Shown here one piece after another: positions 35,807 to 44,233 of a stretch of DNA of 64,000 nt (position 1 is the first letter of the stretch; the number at the start of each line of letters is the position of its first letter). The stretch is taken from positions 4,650,001 through 4,714,000 of the forward strand of contig NZ_CP155796.1 of the NCBI RefSeq assembly GCF_039729195.1, in the 5' to 3' direction. The translations under genes and the position numbers were made by a program. This DNA comes from Mycobacterium sp. DL. GTDB lineage: Bacteria > Actinomycetota > Actinomycetes > Mycobacteriales > Mycobacteriaceae. The notes beneath the pieces are model-generated. The model was not told the origin of the DNA, searched no databases, and was given only the letters and a program-made list of their open reading frames with translations.

Positions 35807-36652
35807 CTACTTCAGCAGCGCGATCACCTTCGCGAACGCGTCGGCGTGGCGGGCCTGCACGATCACGTAGCTGATGCCGTAGGTGTCGCGATAGCCGCGG
35901 ATCCGCCCGGCGATCTCGTCGGTCGACCCCGAGAGCACGCCGGGGTGACGCAGCATCTCTTCATCGGACAGCCCGGGCAGTGAATGGCGGGTGATCGCCA
36001 GATCGGGTGTGCCCGAGTCATCGACGGGCATGGCGGTGATGGCCACGTTGAGTTCCAGGTCGTCAAAACGCTCCGCCGCGGCCGCCCGGACGAAGCCGAT
36101 CCGCTCCGCCAGCGGATCCTCCTCGGCCGTCGGTGCCCGGTCACCCCCGGTGAGCCCGATGATGTCGGCGGACCGGGCGGCGATGCGCAGCACCCGATCG
36201 CCGTTGCCGGCGATCATGATCGGCACCTGGGGAAGGTGCTCGGCCATGTACCGGGTGGTCGCGCGCAGGTGGTCGACGCGCTCGCCCGCGCTGGGGAACG
36301 GGATTCCGGCGGCGTCGAACTCCGACTTGACGTAGCCGGTGCCCAACCCGAGCTCGAACCGTCCGTCGCTCAGCTCGGACAGCGCGGCCACGTCCCGGGC
36401 CAGCAGTGCAGGCCGGTGAAACGCCGAGTTGATGACGAATGTGCCGACCCGCAGCGTCGAGGTGGCCATGGCGATGGTCGTCATCACCGGGAACGGCGCG
36501 ACCCCGCCGAGATGGTCGGGCACATGCATGACGTCGAAGCCGAAATCCTCTGCCCGACGCGCCGCCTCCTCGAGTGTGGTCCGCGAGCGTGCTCGCGTGA
36601 CGCCGACTCCGAACCGGAAATCCCTGGGCACAGAAACGATCGTAGGCGGCAT
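35807..36652 (-). CDS. LLM-class F420-dependent oxidoreductase
   Basis: A 281-residue luciferase-like monooxygenase-fold protein. FRFGVGVTRARSRTTLEEAARRAEDFGFD, MHVPDHLG, LRVGTFVINSAFHRP and FELGLGTGYVKSEFDAAG match actinobacterial F420-dependent enzymes. ATG 36652 is used; GTG 36631 also fits the family N-terminus. It is transcribed alone, convergent with the COX IV-like gene. Substrate unknown. Confidence 0.9.
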   Translation of the reverse strand: MPPTIVSVPRDFRFGVGVTRARSRTTLEEAARRAEDFGFDVMHVPDHLGGVAPFPVMTTIAMATSTLRVGTFVINSAFHRPALLARDVAALSELSDGRFELGLGTGYVKSEFDAAGIPFPSAGERVDHLRATTRYMAEHLPQVPIMIAGNGDRVLRIAARSADIIGLTGGDRAPTAEEDPLAERIGFVRAAAAERFDDLELNVAITAMPVDDSGTPDLAITRHSLPGLSDEEMLRHPGVLSGSTDEIAGRIRGYRDTYGISYVIVQARHADAFAKVIALLK

Positions 36653-36689
36653 GTTTGAGTTCGTTCTGGCCCGGGCATTAGAGCGAGTG

Positions 36690-36719
36690 ACTTTCCCACC
36701 ACGAACTTTCCCACCACGA
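36690..36719. repeat. 15-bp exact tandem duplication
   Basis: ACTTTCCCACCACGA is repeated without a gap at 36690-36704 and 36705-36719, just upstream of the hairpin preceding the YbdK-like gene. Confidence 0.9.
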
Positions 36720-36762
36720 TCCGGCCCGTCGTCGAACCATCCGACGGGCCGGATCAGTTTTT
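36718..36762 (+). terminator. hairpin with T-run immediately before the YbdK-like start
   Basis: A 14-bp perfect stem (36718-36731 with 36742-36755) and 10-base loop are followed by AGTTTTT. The structure ends about five bases before the ATG at 36767 and has the form of an intrinsic terminator. It could attenuate transcription into the gene or mark the end of an upstream transcript. Confidence 0.7.
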
Positions 36763-36766
36763 CACC

Positions 36767-37864
36767 ATGACCCGGCCACCCACACTCGGCGTCGAAGAAG
36801 AGTTCCTTCTTGTCGACCCGGCGTCCGGCGCCCCGGTGGCGCGCAACAGAACGGTCGCCGAGCGGGCTGCCGAGCATGGGGTGGACCTGCAACTCGAGCT
36901 GACGAGCTGTCAGGTGGAGACCGCGACGGGCGTCGTCGAGGACACCGCGGATCTGCGGGACCAGTTGGTGCGGCTGCGCCGCACCGCCGCCAACGCCGCC
37001 GAGCGCTCGCGGGCACAACTGCTCGCCGTCGGGTTGCCGCCCTCGCTGCCCCGGGAGTTCCCCATCACCGAAACCCCGCGCTACCTCGATATCGGGGAAC
37101 GGTTCGGCATGATCGCTCACGAGCAGGGCATCTGCGGCTGCCATGTGCACGTCGCCGTGCCCGACCGCGACGCCGCCGTCGCCGTCAGCAATCGGCTGCG
37201 ACCGTGGTTGCCTCAGCTGCTCGCGCTGACCGCGAACTCGGCGATCTATCGCAACTCGGACACCGGCCATGCCAGCTGGCGGAGCGTGCTGTGGGCGCGC
37301 TGGCCCAGTGCGGGCCCACCGCCGAACTTCGCGTCCGCCGCCGAATTCGATGCCGCGGTGCAGATGTTGTGCAACACCAACGTGATCCGCGACGCGGGGA
37401 TGGTCTATTGGGATGTGCGTCCCTCGGACAAGTTCCCGACCGTCGAGGTCCGTGTCGCCGATGTGCCCGCGACGGTGGCCGAGACGGTGCTGTTCGCCGC
37501 GCTGGTCCGGGGCTGTGTGTCGACGGCGCTCGAAGACGAACGTCGGGGCACACCGGTGCTGCCGCTGGCGCCCTACGCCCTCAAGGCCGCCTATTGGAAA
37601 GCGGCGCGCGACGGCCTCGACGGTGACGGCGTCGACCTGCAACACCAGGCCTCGGTACCCATACGGACACAGCTGGACGATCTCGTCGCGCGGGTCCGCC
37701 CGGCTCTGGAGGCCGCAGGCGACTACGAGCTGGTGACCTCAGGGCTCGCCAGGATCGGCGAAGTGGGCAACGGTGCGATGCGACAGCGTCGGGCGTGGAA
37801 ACGGCGCCACGACGTCGGAGATGTGCTCGCCGCCGCGGCGGCAGCCACGCTGGAAGCGCCCTAG
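36767..37864 (+). CDS. YbdK-type carboxylate-amine (glutamate-cysteine) ligase
   Basis: A 365-residue ATP-grasp-like ligase of the GCS2/YbdK family. TLGVEEEFLLVD at the N-terminus, ELTSCQVETATG, GCHVHVAVPD and VEVRVADVPATV are the ATP/metal-binding motifs. E. coli YbdK shows weak gamma-glutamylcysteine synthetase activity. The ATG is fixed by the conserved N-terminus, although the leader lacks a Shine-Dalgarno and carries a terminator-like hairpin. It ends four bases into the convergent rskA gene. Confidence 0.92.
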   Translation: MTRPPTLGVEEEFLLVDPASGAPVARNRTVAERAAEHGVDLQLELTSCQVETATGVVEDTADLRDQLVRLRRTAANAAERSRAQLLAVGLPPSLPREFPITETPRYLDIGERFGMIAHEQGICGCHVHVAVPDRDAAVAVSNRLRPWLPQLLALTANSAIYRNSDTGHASWRSVLWARWPSAGPPPNFASAAEFDAAVQMLCNTNVIRDAGMVYWDVRPSDKFPTVEVRVADVPATVAETVLFAALVRGCVSTALEDERRGTPVLPLAPYALKAAYWKAARDGLDGDGVDLQHQASVPIRTQLDDLVARVRPALEAAGDYELVTSGLARIGEVGNGAMRQRRAWKRRHDVGDVLAAAAAATLEAP

Positions 37865-38601
37865 ACGAGCGGTAGCTCGGCGAACACCGGGCTGGTCGGC
37901 CGCGGCGAACCACCCGGCGGCTCGACAGTGAACGCCAGCGCACGCGATGAGCCGAGGTCGGGGATCACCGCTGTCGTCGACGGCGCCACAGCGCCGGCGT
38001 CCATCGTTCCGGCCGAGTGCGCGCCGTCGGCATCAACCAGCCACATCTGGTAGACGGTGCCCGGTTCTGGTGGCGGCACGTTGTTCATCACGAGGACCCC
38101 GGAGTCGCGCTCGCGGGAGAACACCACCGTCGCGATGCCGCCGCCGGGAATCTCGCCGGACACGGTGCGCACGTCGGTGGCCGCGAACACCTGCTCGGCG
38201 GTCGAGGGTGTCGCTCCGGGCCGCATCGCGAGACCGACACCGAGGACACCAAGCCCGATGGCCACCGTTGCCGCGGCGGCCAGCACCGTCCTGGACCACT
38301 GCCGGGGTTGCGCCCGGGCGGGTTTGATCGGGCGTACCGGGTCTGCAGTGATCTGGCCGAGCAACTGGTCGCGGAGATGAGCCGGCGGCTCCACTGCGGT
38401 CGCTGTCGAGATGACCGCCATCGTCTCGCGGACAGCCCGCACTTCGGCGGCGAACGCCTCCACCGTCTCGTGGGGTGCGCTCTCGAGGTGCCGGTCGATG
38501 TCGGCCATCTCGGCGTCGGTGAGCGCGTGCAGTGCGTACGGCGTCGCGAACGACAGCAGGTCTGCCCCGGTAGGGCCGGTTGGCACAGATGGATCTGTCA
38601 T
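37861..38601 (-). CDS. rskA: anti-sigma-K factor RskA
   Basis: A 246-residue anti-sigma factor. The cytoplasmic part (about 1-95) has the helical anti-sigma domain with ATPYALHALTDAEMADIDRHL, followed by one membrane helix (about 103-125) and an extracytoplasmic RskA domain with VYQMWLVDADGAHSAG. ATG 38601 overlaps the sigK stop by four bases. Known RskA proteins hold SigK at the membrane until regulated proteolysis releases it. Confidence 0.92.
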   Translation of the reverse strand: MTDPSVPTGPTGADLLSFATPYALHALTDAEMADIDRHLESAPHETVEAFAAEVRAVRETMAVISTATAVEPPAHLRDQLLGQITADPVRPIKPARAQPRQWSRTVLAAAATVAIGLGVLGVGLAMRPGATPSTAEQVFAATDVRTVSGEIPGGGIATVVFSRERDSGVLVMNNVPPPEPGTVYQMWLVDADGAHSAGTMDAGAVAPSTTAVIPDLGSSRALAFTVEPPGGSPRPTSPVFAELPLV

Positions 38602-39179
38602 GCCACCCCCAGACATCTGCGCAGGCCACGGATGGCATCGCGCATCCGTGACTTGACGGTTGCCAGGTTCGCCGAGAGCCGCTCGGAGACCTGGACGTAG
38701 GTCAGCCCGTCGTAGTAGGCGAGCTGGATGCATTCGCGCTGGGTGTCGGTCAGCGACCCCAGGCACTCGGTCACCTGGCGGCGCTCGTCGGTGCGCACGA
38801 CGGTGTCGGCGACAAGATCAGCCGGCGGTTCCACGTTGGCGGCGCCGTAGCGGGACTCGCGGGTGCTGGCCGCCTGTTCGGAACGCACCCGGTCCACTGC
38901 GCGCCGGTGGGCCAGCGTCATGAGCCAGGCCATCGGCGACCCGGCCGCCGGATCGTAGTTCTCGGCGTTGCGCCACACCTGCAGGTAGACGTCCTGGGTG
39001 GTTTCCTCGCTGTACCCGGGATCGCGCAAAACCCGGGTGACCAGTCCGAACACCCGGGACCGGGTCTGGTCGTAGAAAGAGGCGAACGCGTCCACATCAC
39101 CACGGGCCACCTGGCGCAGCAGTGCGTCGAGATCGCTGGTCACGAGCCGTAGCCTAGTCACCGGTGTCAATATGGTCAT
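38598..39179 (-). CDS. sigK: ECF sigma factor SigK
   Basis: A 193-residue ECF sigma factor very close to mycobacterial SigK. Region 2 has VFGLVTRVLRDPGYSEETTQDVYLQVWRNA, region 4 has LTDTQRECIQLAYYDGLTYVQVSERL. ATG 39179 is chosen because it overlaps the DUF1365 stop (ATGA); GTG 39143 gives the length seen in M. tuberculosis. In M. tuberculosis the operon order is Rv0449c, Rv0448c (DUF1365), ufaA1, Rv0446c, sigK, rskA. Here DUF1365 joins sigK directly. Confidence 0.94.
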   Translation of the reverse strand: MTILTPVTRLRLVTSDLDALLRQVARGDVDAFASFYDQTRSRVFGLVTRVLRDPGYSEETTQDVYLQVWRNAENYDPAAGSPMAWLMTLAHRRAVDRVRSEQAASTRESRYGAANVEPPADLVADTVVRTDERRQVTECLGSLTDTQRECIQLAYYDGLTYVQVSERLSANLATVKSRMRDAIRGLRRCLGVA

Positions 39180-39943
39180 AAGTGCCGCTCGGTGGAGATC
39201 AGCTCGCCGACCTTCTGGCGTTCCTTCTGGCGTTCCACACTCGGGCGCGGCACCACGGGTACGCGCCGCAGCCACAGCAGGGTTCCCTGCACTCGGATGC
39301 TCAGGGTGTTCATCAGCGGGGCCAACGGAGCGACGATCTGCAAAGCCAGTATCTGGCCGATGCCGGCCGGCCTTCTGGTGCCACGCATGGTGACGACAAA
39401 GGCCGGTTGGTTGTCGCGATGCAGCGAGACCCGGATGTCGAGTTGCTCATCGGGTTGGGGCGCGCTGACCAGGTAGTGTCCGTCGACGCCGTTGAACGGG
39501 GAGGCGTACAGCTTCTTGTCCACCATTGCCGGACGGTCACCCGACGGCGGGAGCAGGTAGGCATGCCGTCCGCCGTAGGTGTTCTGGACCTCGGCGATGA
39601 CGTACTGCAGGACCCCGCGTGCGTCGTGGCACCAGTACACCGTCAGCGGGTTGAACACGTAGCCGAGCACCCTGGCGTGCATCAGCGCGGTCACCCTGCC
39701 GCCGTTCAGGTTGACGCCCTTGTCGGCCAGGAACGCATCGACGCGGTCGCGCAACGTGTCCCCGTCGTTGCCCCAGAGATGGTCTCGCGCATCAAAAGTG
39801 GCGAACGGTCGCAGCCACCGTGGCAACCGGGGCAGTGCATCGATGTCGACGAACCAGCTGTAGCTGCGATGCTCGAAATAGTGGTGCACCGGTGCGCGAC
39901 GCAGATGGGTGATCCGGGTGCGGTACAGCGCTGTGCTCACCAT
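39176..39943 (-). CDS. DUF1365 family protein (Rv0448c-like)
   Basis: A 255-residue DUF1365 protein: HLRRAPVHHYFEHRSYSWFVDIDALP at the N-terminus, then NPLTVYWCHDARG, VQNTYGGRHAYLLP and FNGVDGHYLVSAP. Homologues sit in the sigK regulon of M. tuberculosis next to a cyclopropane-synthase-like gene and an amine-oxidase-like gene, both absent here. Likely a lipid-modifying partner, function unproven. ATG 39943 or GTG 39940 are near-equivalent starts. Confidence 0.9.
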   Translation of the reverse strand: MVSTALYRTRITHLRRAPVHHYFEHRSYSWFVDIDALPRLPRWLRPFATFDARDHLWGNDGDTLRDRVDAFLADKGVNLNGGRVTALMHARVLGYVFNPLTVYWCHDARGVLQYVIAEVQNTYGGRHAYLLPPSGDRPAMVDKKLYASPFNGVDGHYLVSAPQPDEQLDIRVSLHRDNQPAFVVTMRGTRRPAGIGQILALQIVAPLAPLMNTLSIRVQGTLLWLRRVPVVPRPSVERQKERQKVGELISTERHL

Positions 39944-40168
39944 GTCACCGGCTCTGGTTTCGCGACGTCGGACCGGCCGGTCGGCCCCGCGGCGACCCAC
40001 GGCACCGGTGCGAGCCGACACCGGGTGAACCGCAGCTGGGCCGGCTACACCACCGCCGATGGCGGCGGTCGACTGCTTTGCTGTGTGCAGGGGATCCACA
40101 TAGCCGTATTCGGAGCGGTGCGCGCGACGGATGGGTGCCCTCCCAGCCGTCACATTTGTGCCCGGCAG

Positions 40169-41272
40169 TCAGTCGGACGGCGGCCCGGGCTGCGACAGAT
40201 ATTGACGCGGAGGCAGTTTCCACGAGCGGGCGGCGGTCACCAAACCCTGCACGAGTGCAGATGTCGCGGGGGACAGGCCGTCGTCGCCGCGCATACCGCT
40301 GCGGGGGCTGATCCCGCGCACCCGCGGTGACAGTTCCAACTGGGCGCCACCGCCACGCACCCGATTGACCGGGTTGTCGGCGTGCAGACCGCGCAGTTCG
40401 CGGGGTATCGCGTCGAGTTCGGTCACCACCTGGTAACCCGGGATATCGACATGAAGAGCCACATGTTCGGCCAGCGCGCGGTGGTGACCGCCGGCGAGAA
40501 TCTGGGTGCTGCGTCCGATGCGGCCGTAGCCGTGCAGCGAAACCACGACATCCACATGGTCGAGGAACTCGGCGAGTCGGGCTGACTCGGCGGGGTCGTA
40601 GCGCGCGGACGGCAGGTGGTGCGGGTAATTATCGGGATGGCGCACGACGTACAGCGAGGCGCCTGCGGCGTCGGCGGCGCGCGCAGCGATGACGTCGGTC
40701 ATCTTCTCCAGGCCGCCACCGTGAATGGCCAGAAAACCGAACCGGGACCGCAGCGTACTGTCCTCGGTGATCGCGGGGTCGGCAAGCAACTCTGAAAGTG
40801 ATTGTGGAGCAGCACAATCAGGCTGGCCGAGGCGTTGCGGCCAGTGGGCGGGATCCCACCGCTCGAGGAAATCGATCCACCGGCGCGGCAGACCGTGGTG
40901 TCGGGCGCCGTCGAGGATTCTCTCGAGGTATCCGGGCCGTGGCGGTCCGGGTTCGACCCGATGGTCGATGTAGACCCAGGCAGCGGAAGAGCCGTGCTCG
41001 GTGCGCACCGTGAGCCGGTCCCTGCGATAGCGCACCGGGACGCCCTCGGCGCTGTCCAGGGTGGCCAGGTCCCGATCGGACAGGTGCCACAACACACCGT
41101 GGACCTCGCTGCCGACAAACGGCTCGACGGTGGCGACGCCGCGTTCGTTGATGAGCCAGTCGTGGTCGGCCAGCGTTGCGGGCTGCGGATCGACCGCGTC
41201 GGGACATCGCTGCGCCATCTGCTGCGCGCACAGGTTGGACCCGTACGCGAAGTAGGTGTGCCGGTCTGCCAT
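40169..41272 (-). CDS. gamma-glutamylcyclotransferase / poly-gamma-glutamate hydrolase fusion
   Basis: A 367-residue two-domain protein. Residues 1-150 form a gamma-glutamylcyclotransferase-like domain with YFAYGSNL (about 7-14), GVLWHLSDRDLATLD and a catalytic-type Glu at E76 (DSAEGV). Residues 175-367 match the zinc-dependent poly-gamma-glutamate hydrolase family (phage PghP/DUF867), with H184-GGG-L-E189, VVSLHGYGR (H247) and GGHHRALAEHV. Both act on gamma-glutamyl bonds. No signal peptide is present. The ATG shares a base with the MntH stop, so the pair is co-translated. The fusion is unusual and both halves look intact. Confidence 0.82.
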   Translation of the reverse strand: MADRHTYFAYGSNLCAQQMAQRCPDAVDPQPATLADHDWLINERGVATVEPFVGSEVHGVLWHLSDRDLATLDSAEGVPVRYRRDRLTVRTEHGSSAAWVYIDHRVEPGPPRPGYLERILDGARHHGLPRRWIDFLERWDPAHWPQRLGQPDCAAPQSLSELLADPAITEDSTLRSRFGFLAIHGGGLEKMTDVIAARAADAAGASLYVVRHPDNYPHHLPSARYDPAESARLAEFLDHVDVVVSLHGYGRIGRSTQILAGGHHRALAEHVALHVDIPGYQVVTELDAIPRELRGLHADNPVNRVRGGGAQLELSPRVRGISPRSGMRGDDGLSPATSALVQGLVTAARSWKLPPRQYLSQPGPPSD

Positions 41273-42513
41273 CAACCCTTCACCGTCAGGTAGATCAGGA
41301 CCACATTCAGCACAATAATGACTCCGGCAACCGCCCAGCCCAGAGCGGTGGTGACCCGATGGTTGGCATCGCCGCCCATCAGCCCTGTGTTGCCGGTCAG
41401 TCGCACCAGCGGAATCAACGCGAACGGGATGCCGAAGGACAGCACCACCTGCGACAGCACCAACGCTCGACTCGGGTCGATGCCGACGGCCAGGATGACC
41501 AGCGCGGGCAGCAGTGTGATGAATCGGCGGGTCACCAGAGGTATCGACCTGCGCAGCAACCCCTGCATGATCATGGCGCCGGCGTAGGCGCCCACCGACG
41601 ACGAGGCCAGGCCGGATGCCAGCAGTCCGATCGCAAAGAGCAGGGCCACAGTGTGTCCGAGCGTGCTCTGGACGGCCTCGTAGGCACCTTCGATGGAGTC
41701 GGTGTTCTCCATGCCCTGCAGATTGGTCGCTGCGACCAGCAACATCGCCAGGTTCACCGCGCCGGCCACCAGCATGGCGATGCCGACGTCCCAGCGCGTG
41801 ATGCGCAGCAGTCGTCGGCGGGCGGCTCCCGCGTCGGGGTGGCCGTGGCGGTCGCGGGCCAGGCCGGAATGCAGGTACACCGCGTGGGGCATCACGGTGG
41901 CACCGAGCATGGCGGCGGCCAGCAGGACACTCTCGGCTCCGTCGAACTGCGGTATCAATCCCGCTGCGGCGTCGGCGATCGGAGGCGGTTCGGCGACCAG
42001 GCTGGTCAGGAAGCCGATCGCGATCACCAGCAGCAAGCCGGTGATGACCCGTTCGAAGGTCTGCTGGCCACGGCGGTCCTTCACGACGAGCAGCACCAGC
42101 GACACGGCGCCGGTGATCACCCCGCCCACGAGCAGTGGCAGGTCGAAAAGCAGATAGAGGGCGATCGCACCGCCGATCACCTCGGCGAGATCTGTTGCCA
42201 TGGCGACCAATTCGGCCTGCAGCCAGTACGCGAGCCGGCTCGGTCGGCCCATCCGGGTTCCGACGGCCTCCGGCAAGGACTGGCCGGTGACGAGGCCCAA
42301 CTTCGCCGACAGGTACTGCACGAGGCAGGCCATCAGGTTGGCGACGACGATGACCCAGACGAGCAGGAAGCCGAACTGGGCGCCGGCGCTGACGTTGGCG
42401 GCGACGTTGCCGGGGTCGACGTAGGCGATCGCGGCGACGAACGCAGGCCCGAGCAGCAGCCAACCCGGCCGCGCCCGCGGAGTGACGTCGCTCTTCACCG
42501 CCCCCTCTTCCAT
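41272..42513 (-). CDS. mntH: NRAMP-family Mn2+/divalent metal transporter
   Basis: A 413-residue, eleven-helix proton-coupled metal transporter. The metal-binding signatures are VDPGN (about 32-36) in helix 1 and MPHAVYLHSG (about 207) in helix 6. ATG 42513 or GTG 42498 (after GAGGGGG) are both plausible. A TTAGGCTA sequence 20-30 bases upstream resembles half of a DtxR/MntR-type box, suggesting metal control. Downstream the gamma-glutamyl fusion gene is coupled by a TGATG overlap. Confidence 0.93.
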   Translation of the reverse strand: MEEGAVKSDVTPRARPGWLLLGPAFVAAIAYVDPGNVAANVSAGAQFGFLLVWVIVVANLMACLVQYLSAKLGLVTGQSLPEAVGTRMGRPSRLAYWLQAELVAMATDLAEVIGGAIALYLLFDLPLLVGGVITGAVSLVLLVVKDRRGQQTFERVITGLLLVIAIGFLTSLVAEPPPIADAAAGLIPQFDGAESVLLAAAMLGATVMPHAVYLHSGLARDRHGHPDAGAARRRLLRITRWDVGIAMLVAGAVNLAMLLVAATNLQGMENTDSIEGAYEAVQSTLGHTVALLFAIGLLASGLASSSVGAYAGAMIMQGLLRRSIPLVTRRFITLLPALVILAVGIDPSRALVLSQVVLSFGIPFALIPLVRLTGNTGLMGGDANHRVTTALGWAVAGVIIVLNVVLIYLTVKG

Positions 42514-42533
42514 CCGGTCATGCGAACAGAAAA

Positions 42534-42545
42534 GTTAGGCTAGAC
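42534..42545 (-). promoter_or_regulatory. possible metal-regulator half-site upstream of mntH
   Basis: GTTAGGCTAGAC resembles part of the IdeR/MntR-type sequence built on TTAGG and AGGCTA units. Only part of a full box is present, so the assignment is tentative. Confidence 0.3.
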
Positions 42546-42592
42546 GAAACCTGCCGGACAGGCCAGTGGCGGATGGTGGACCAGGAGTTGAG

Positions 42593-42826
42593 CTACGAGC
42601 CGATGCCGAAGCCGCCGACCAACGGCCAGAACCCGAAGCCCTGCCATCCGCCGTAATTCCACGGTGGCGGGGTGGTGGTCAACTGCGTGCTGCCGTTGGT
42701 CTCGCAGAAGGTCACGGTAGACCCGACGTCAGTACATTGCGGAGCGGCCAGAGCGCTGGGGGCACTGCCCAGAGCGAGGGCGCCGCCGACGATCACCAGC
42801 GCGACGTGCCGCCCGGGGGTCTTCAT
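42593..42826 (-). CDS. small secreted protein, paralogue A
   Basis: A 77-residue protein with a signal peptide (Lys/Arg start, hydrophobic VALVIVGGALALG, cleavage near ALA-AP at about residue 28). The mature part has two cysteines (QCTDVGSTVTFC) and an aromatic/Gly-rich tail (WNYGGWQGFGFW). No family was recognised. It resembles the next gene in layout: signal peptide, Cys pair, then Gly/Pro/aromatic tail. Confidence 0.75.
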   Translation of the reverse strand: MKTPGRHVALVIVGGALALGSAPSALAAPQCTDVGSTVTFCETNGSTQLTTTPPPWNYGGWQGFGFWPLVGGFGIGS

Positions 42827-42857
42827 GCGATGAGTGACGGTGTCGGTTCGACGACCG

Positions 42858-43115
42858 TCAGAGGATGAACATTCCGTAGCCCCACGGCATCATCTGGTTC
42901 ACCGAGGGGGCGAGGACGCTCGGACGCGAGTCGATCTGGGCGTTGCCCGGCGACTGGCACACGGTGGTCGAGCCACCCGCATACCCACCGCCCTGTCCGG
43001 TCTCGACGCAGCTGGGCTGTGCCAGTGCGGCGGGTGCGGCGGCAATCGCCAGGGACGCGCCACCGGCAACCAGAAGAGCGGCGAGCGGGCTGAGACGAGC
43101 CTTCATGTCCAACAT
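42858..43115 (-). CDS. small secreted protein, paralogue B
   Basis: An 85-residue protein with a signal peptide ending near ALA-QP (about residue 33). The mature chain has SCVETGQGGGYAGGSTTVC and a hydrophobic tail with WGYGMF. Spacing of the two cysteines and the Ser-Thr-Val-Cys segment parallels the neighbouring paralogue, so the pair probably arose by duplication. A disulfide is likely. Function unknown. Confidence 0.75.
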   Translation of the reverse strand: MLDMKARLSPLAALLVAGGASLAIAAAPAALAQPSCVETGQGGGYAGGSTTVCQSPGNAQIDSRPSVLAPSVNQMMPWGYGMFIL

Positions 43116-43128
43116 CCTTCCAAGTCAG

Positions 43129-44205
43129 TTATGTCGTAGCGTACAGGCCCTTTCCAGTTATGGGTGGTAAGTCGATCGCCGTCACGATTCCCGGCGACGC
43201 ATCGATCACCGCGGGGATGGCGTTGACCACCCGGGCCGCTGTGGCTACCAGTCCGGCGTGGTTGTGATCGCCGTTCGGGCTGCTCAGGCACAGGTCGAGA
43301 GCGTAGGAGGGTTCACCGGTGATCTCGATCCGGTAGCTGCCGCCGTGCGCGGCGGGCTGCGGCCACTCGGGGCACAGGTCGTCGCGCAGCCGGGTCACGT
43401 GCTCGAGCACCACCGCCACCTCACCGTCCTTCATGCCGCGCACCTCGAACCGCATCGCGGCGGTGGTGCCCTTCGTGATGTGGCCGGAGGCGATGTCGAA
43501 GTCCTCCGGTGCGGGCACCCGCACGTGGGTCTCGGTCACCTCGTCGAGTTCGATGCCCAGGCCGGCGGCGAGCTGGCGCACCACCGAACCCCACGCCAGG
43601 CTCAGCACGCCGGGCTGCAGCAGCATCGGGGTGTCGTCCAGGCTGCCGCCGAAACCCATGACGTCGAACATCACCGTCGCGCTGTCGTAGGTGTCGTAGT
43701 TGATGATCTCCATGCAGCGGATCTGCTGCACGCTCTGGCATGTGCCGGCCAGCGCCATCGGCAGCAGGTCGTTGGCGAAGCCCGGATCGATGCCATTCAC
43801 GAAGATGCTCGCGTTGCCTGCCTTGGCGGCATCCTCGATCGGCGTGACGAGCTCGTCGGGCAGCACCTGCCACGGGTACTGCAGAAAGACGGCGGCGCTG
43901 CCCACGACGTTGACACCCGCGGCCAGGATGCGCCGATAGTCCTCGAGCGCTTCGGGCAGGCGGTTGTCGGCCATCGCGGTGTAGACGGCGACGTCGGGTC
44001 CGGTCGCCAGCACAGCGTCGAGATCCGTGGTCGCCATGATGCCGGTCGAATCCTGCAGTCCCGCAAGCTCTGCGGCGTCTCTGCCGGCTTTGGCCTCCGA
44101 GGAGACCCACACCGCGGTCAGCTCGAACCTCGGGTCGTTGATCAGCTGGGTCAGCGCATGCCTGCCGACGTTTCCGGTGCCGATGGCGGCCACTTTGATG
44201 GTCAT
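43129..44205 (-). CDS. NAD(P)-binding dihydrodipicolinate-reductase-like protein
   Basis: A 358-residue protein with an N-terminal Rossmann motif (VAAIGTGNVGRHAL, residues 5-18) and the C-terminal domain common to mycobacterial DapB-like or 2,4-diaminopentanoate-dehydrogenase-like proteins (FVNGIDPGFANDLLPMAL, IINYDTYDSATVMFDVMGFG). Substrate is not known. It lies 28 bases downstream of an SDR gene in the same direction and probably forms an operon with it. Confidence 0.85.
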   Translation of the reverse strand: MTIKVAAIGTGNVGRHALTQLINDPRFELTAVWVSSEAKAGRDAAELAGLQDSTGIMATTDLDAVLATGPDVAVYTAMADNRLPEALEDYRRILAAGVNVVGSAAVFLQYPWQVLPDELVTPIEDAAKAGNASIFVNGIDPGFANDLLPMALAGTCQSVQQIRCMEIINYDTYDSATVMFDVMGFGGSLDDTPMLLQPGVLSLAWGSVVRQLAAGLGIELDEVTETHVRVPAPEDFDIASGHITKGTTAAMRFEVRGMKDGEVAVVLEHVTRLRDDLCPEWPQPAAHGGSYRIEITGEPSYALDLCLSSPNGDHNHAGLVATAARVVNAIPAVIDASPGIVTAIDLPPITGKGLYATT

Positions 44206-44233
44206 TGATGGGTCCTCACAGATCGGGGTTGGG

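Noticed and set aside
40169..42463. A single 764-codon protein including MntH antiframe and the gamma-glutamyl fusion
   Set aside because: The upstream half is an out-of-frame shadow of mntH; the true start is ATG 41272 at the YFAYGSNL homology and the mntH stop.
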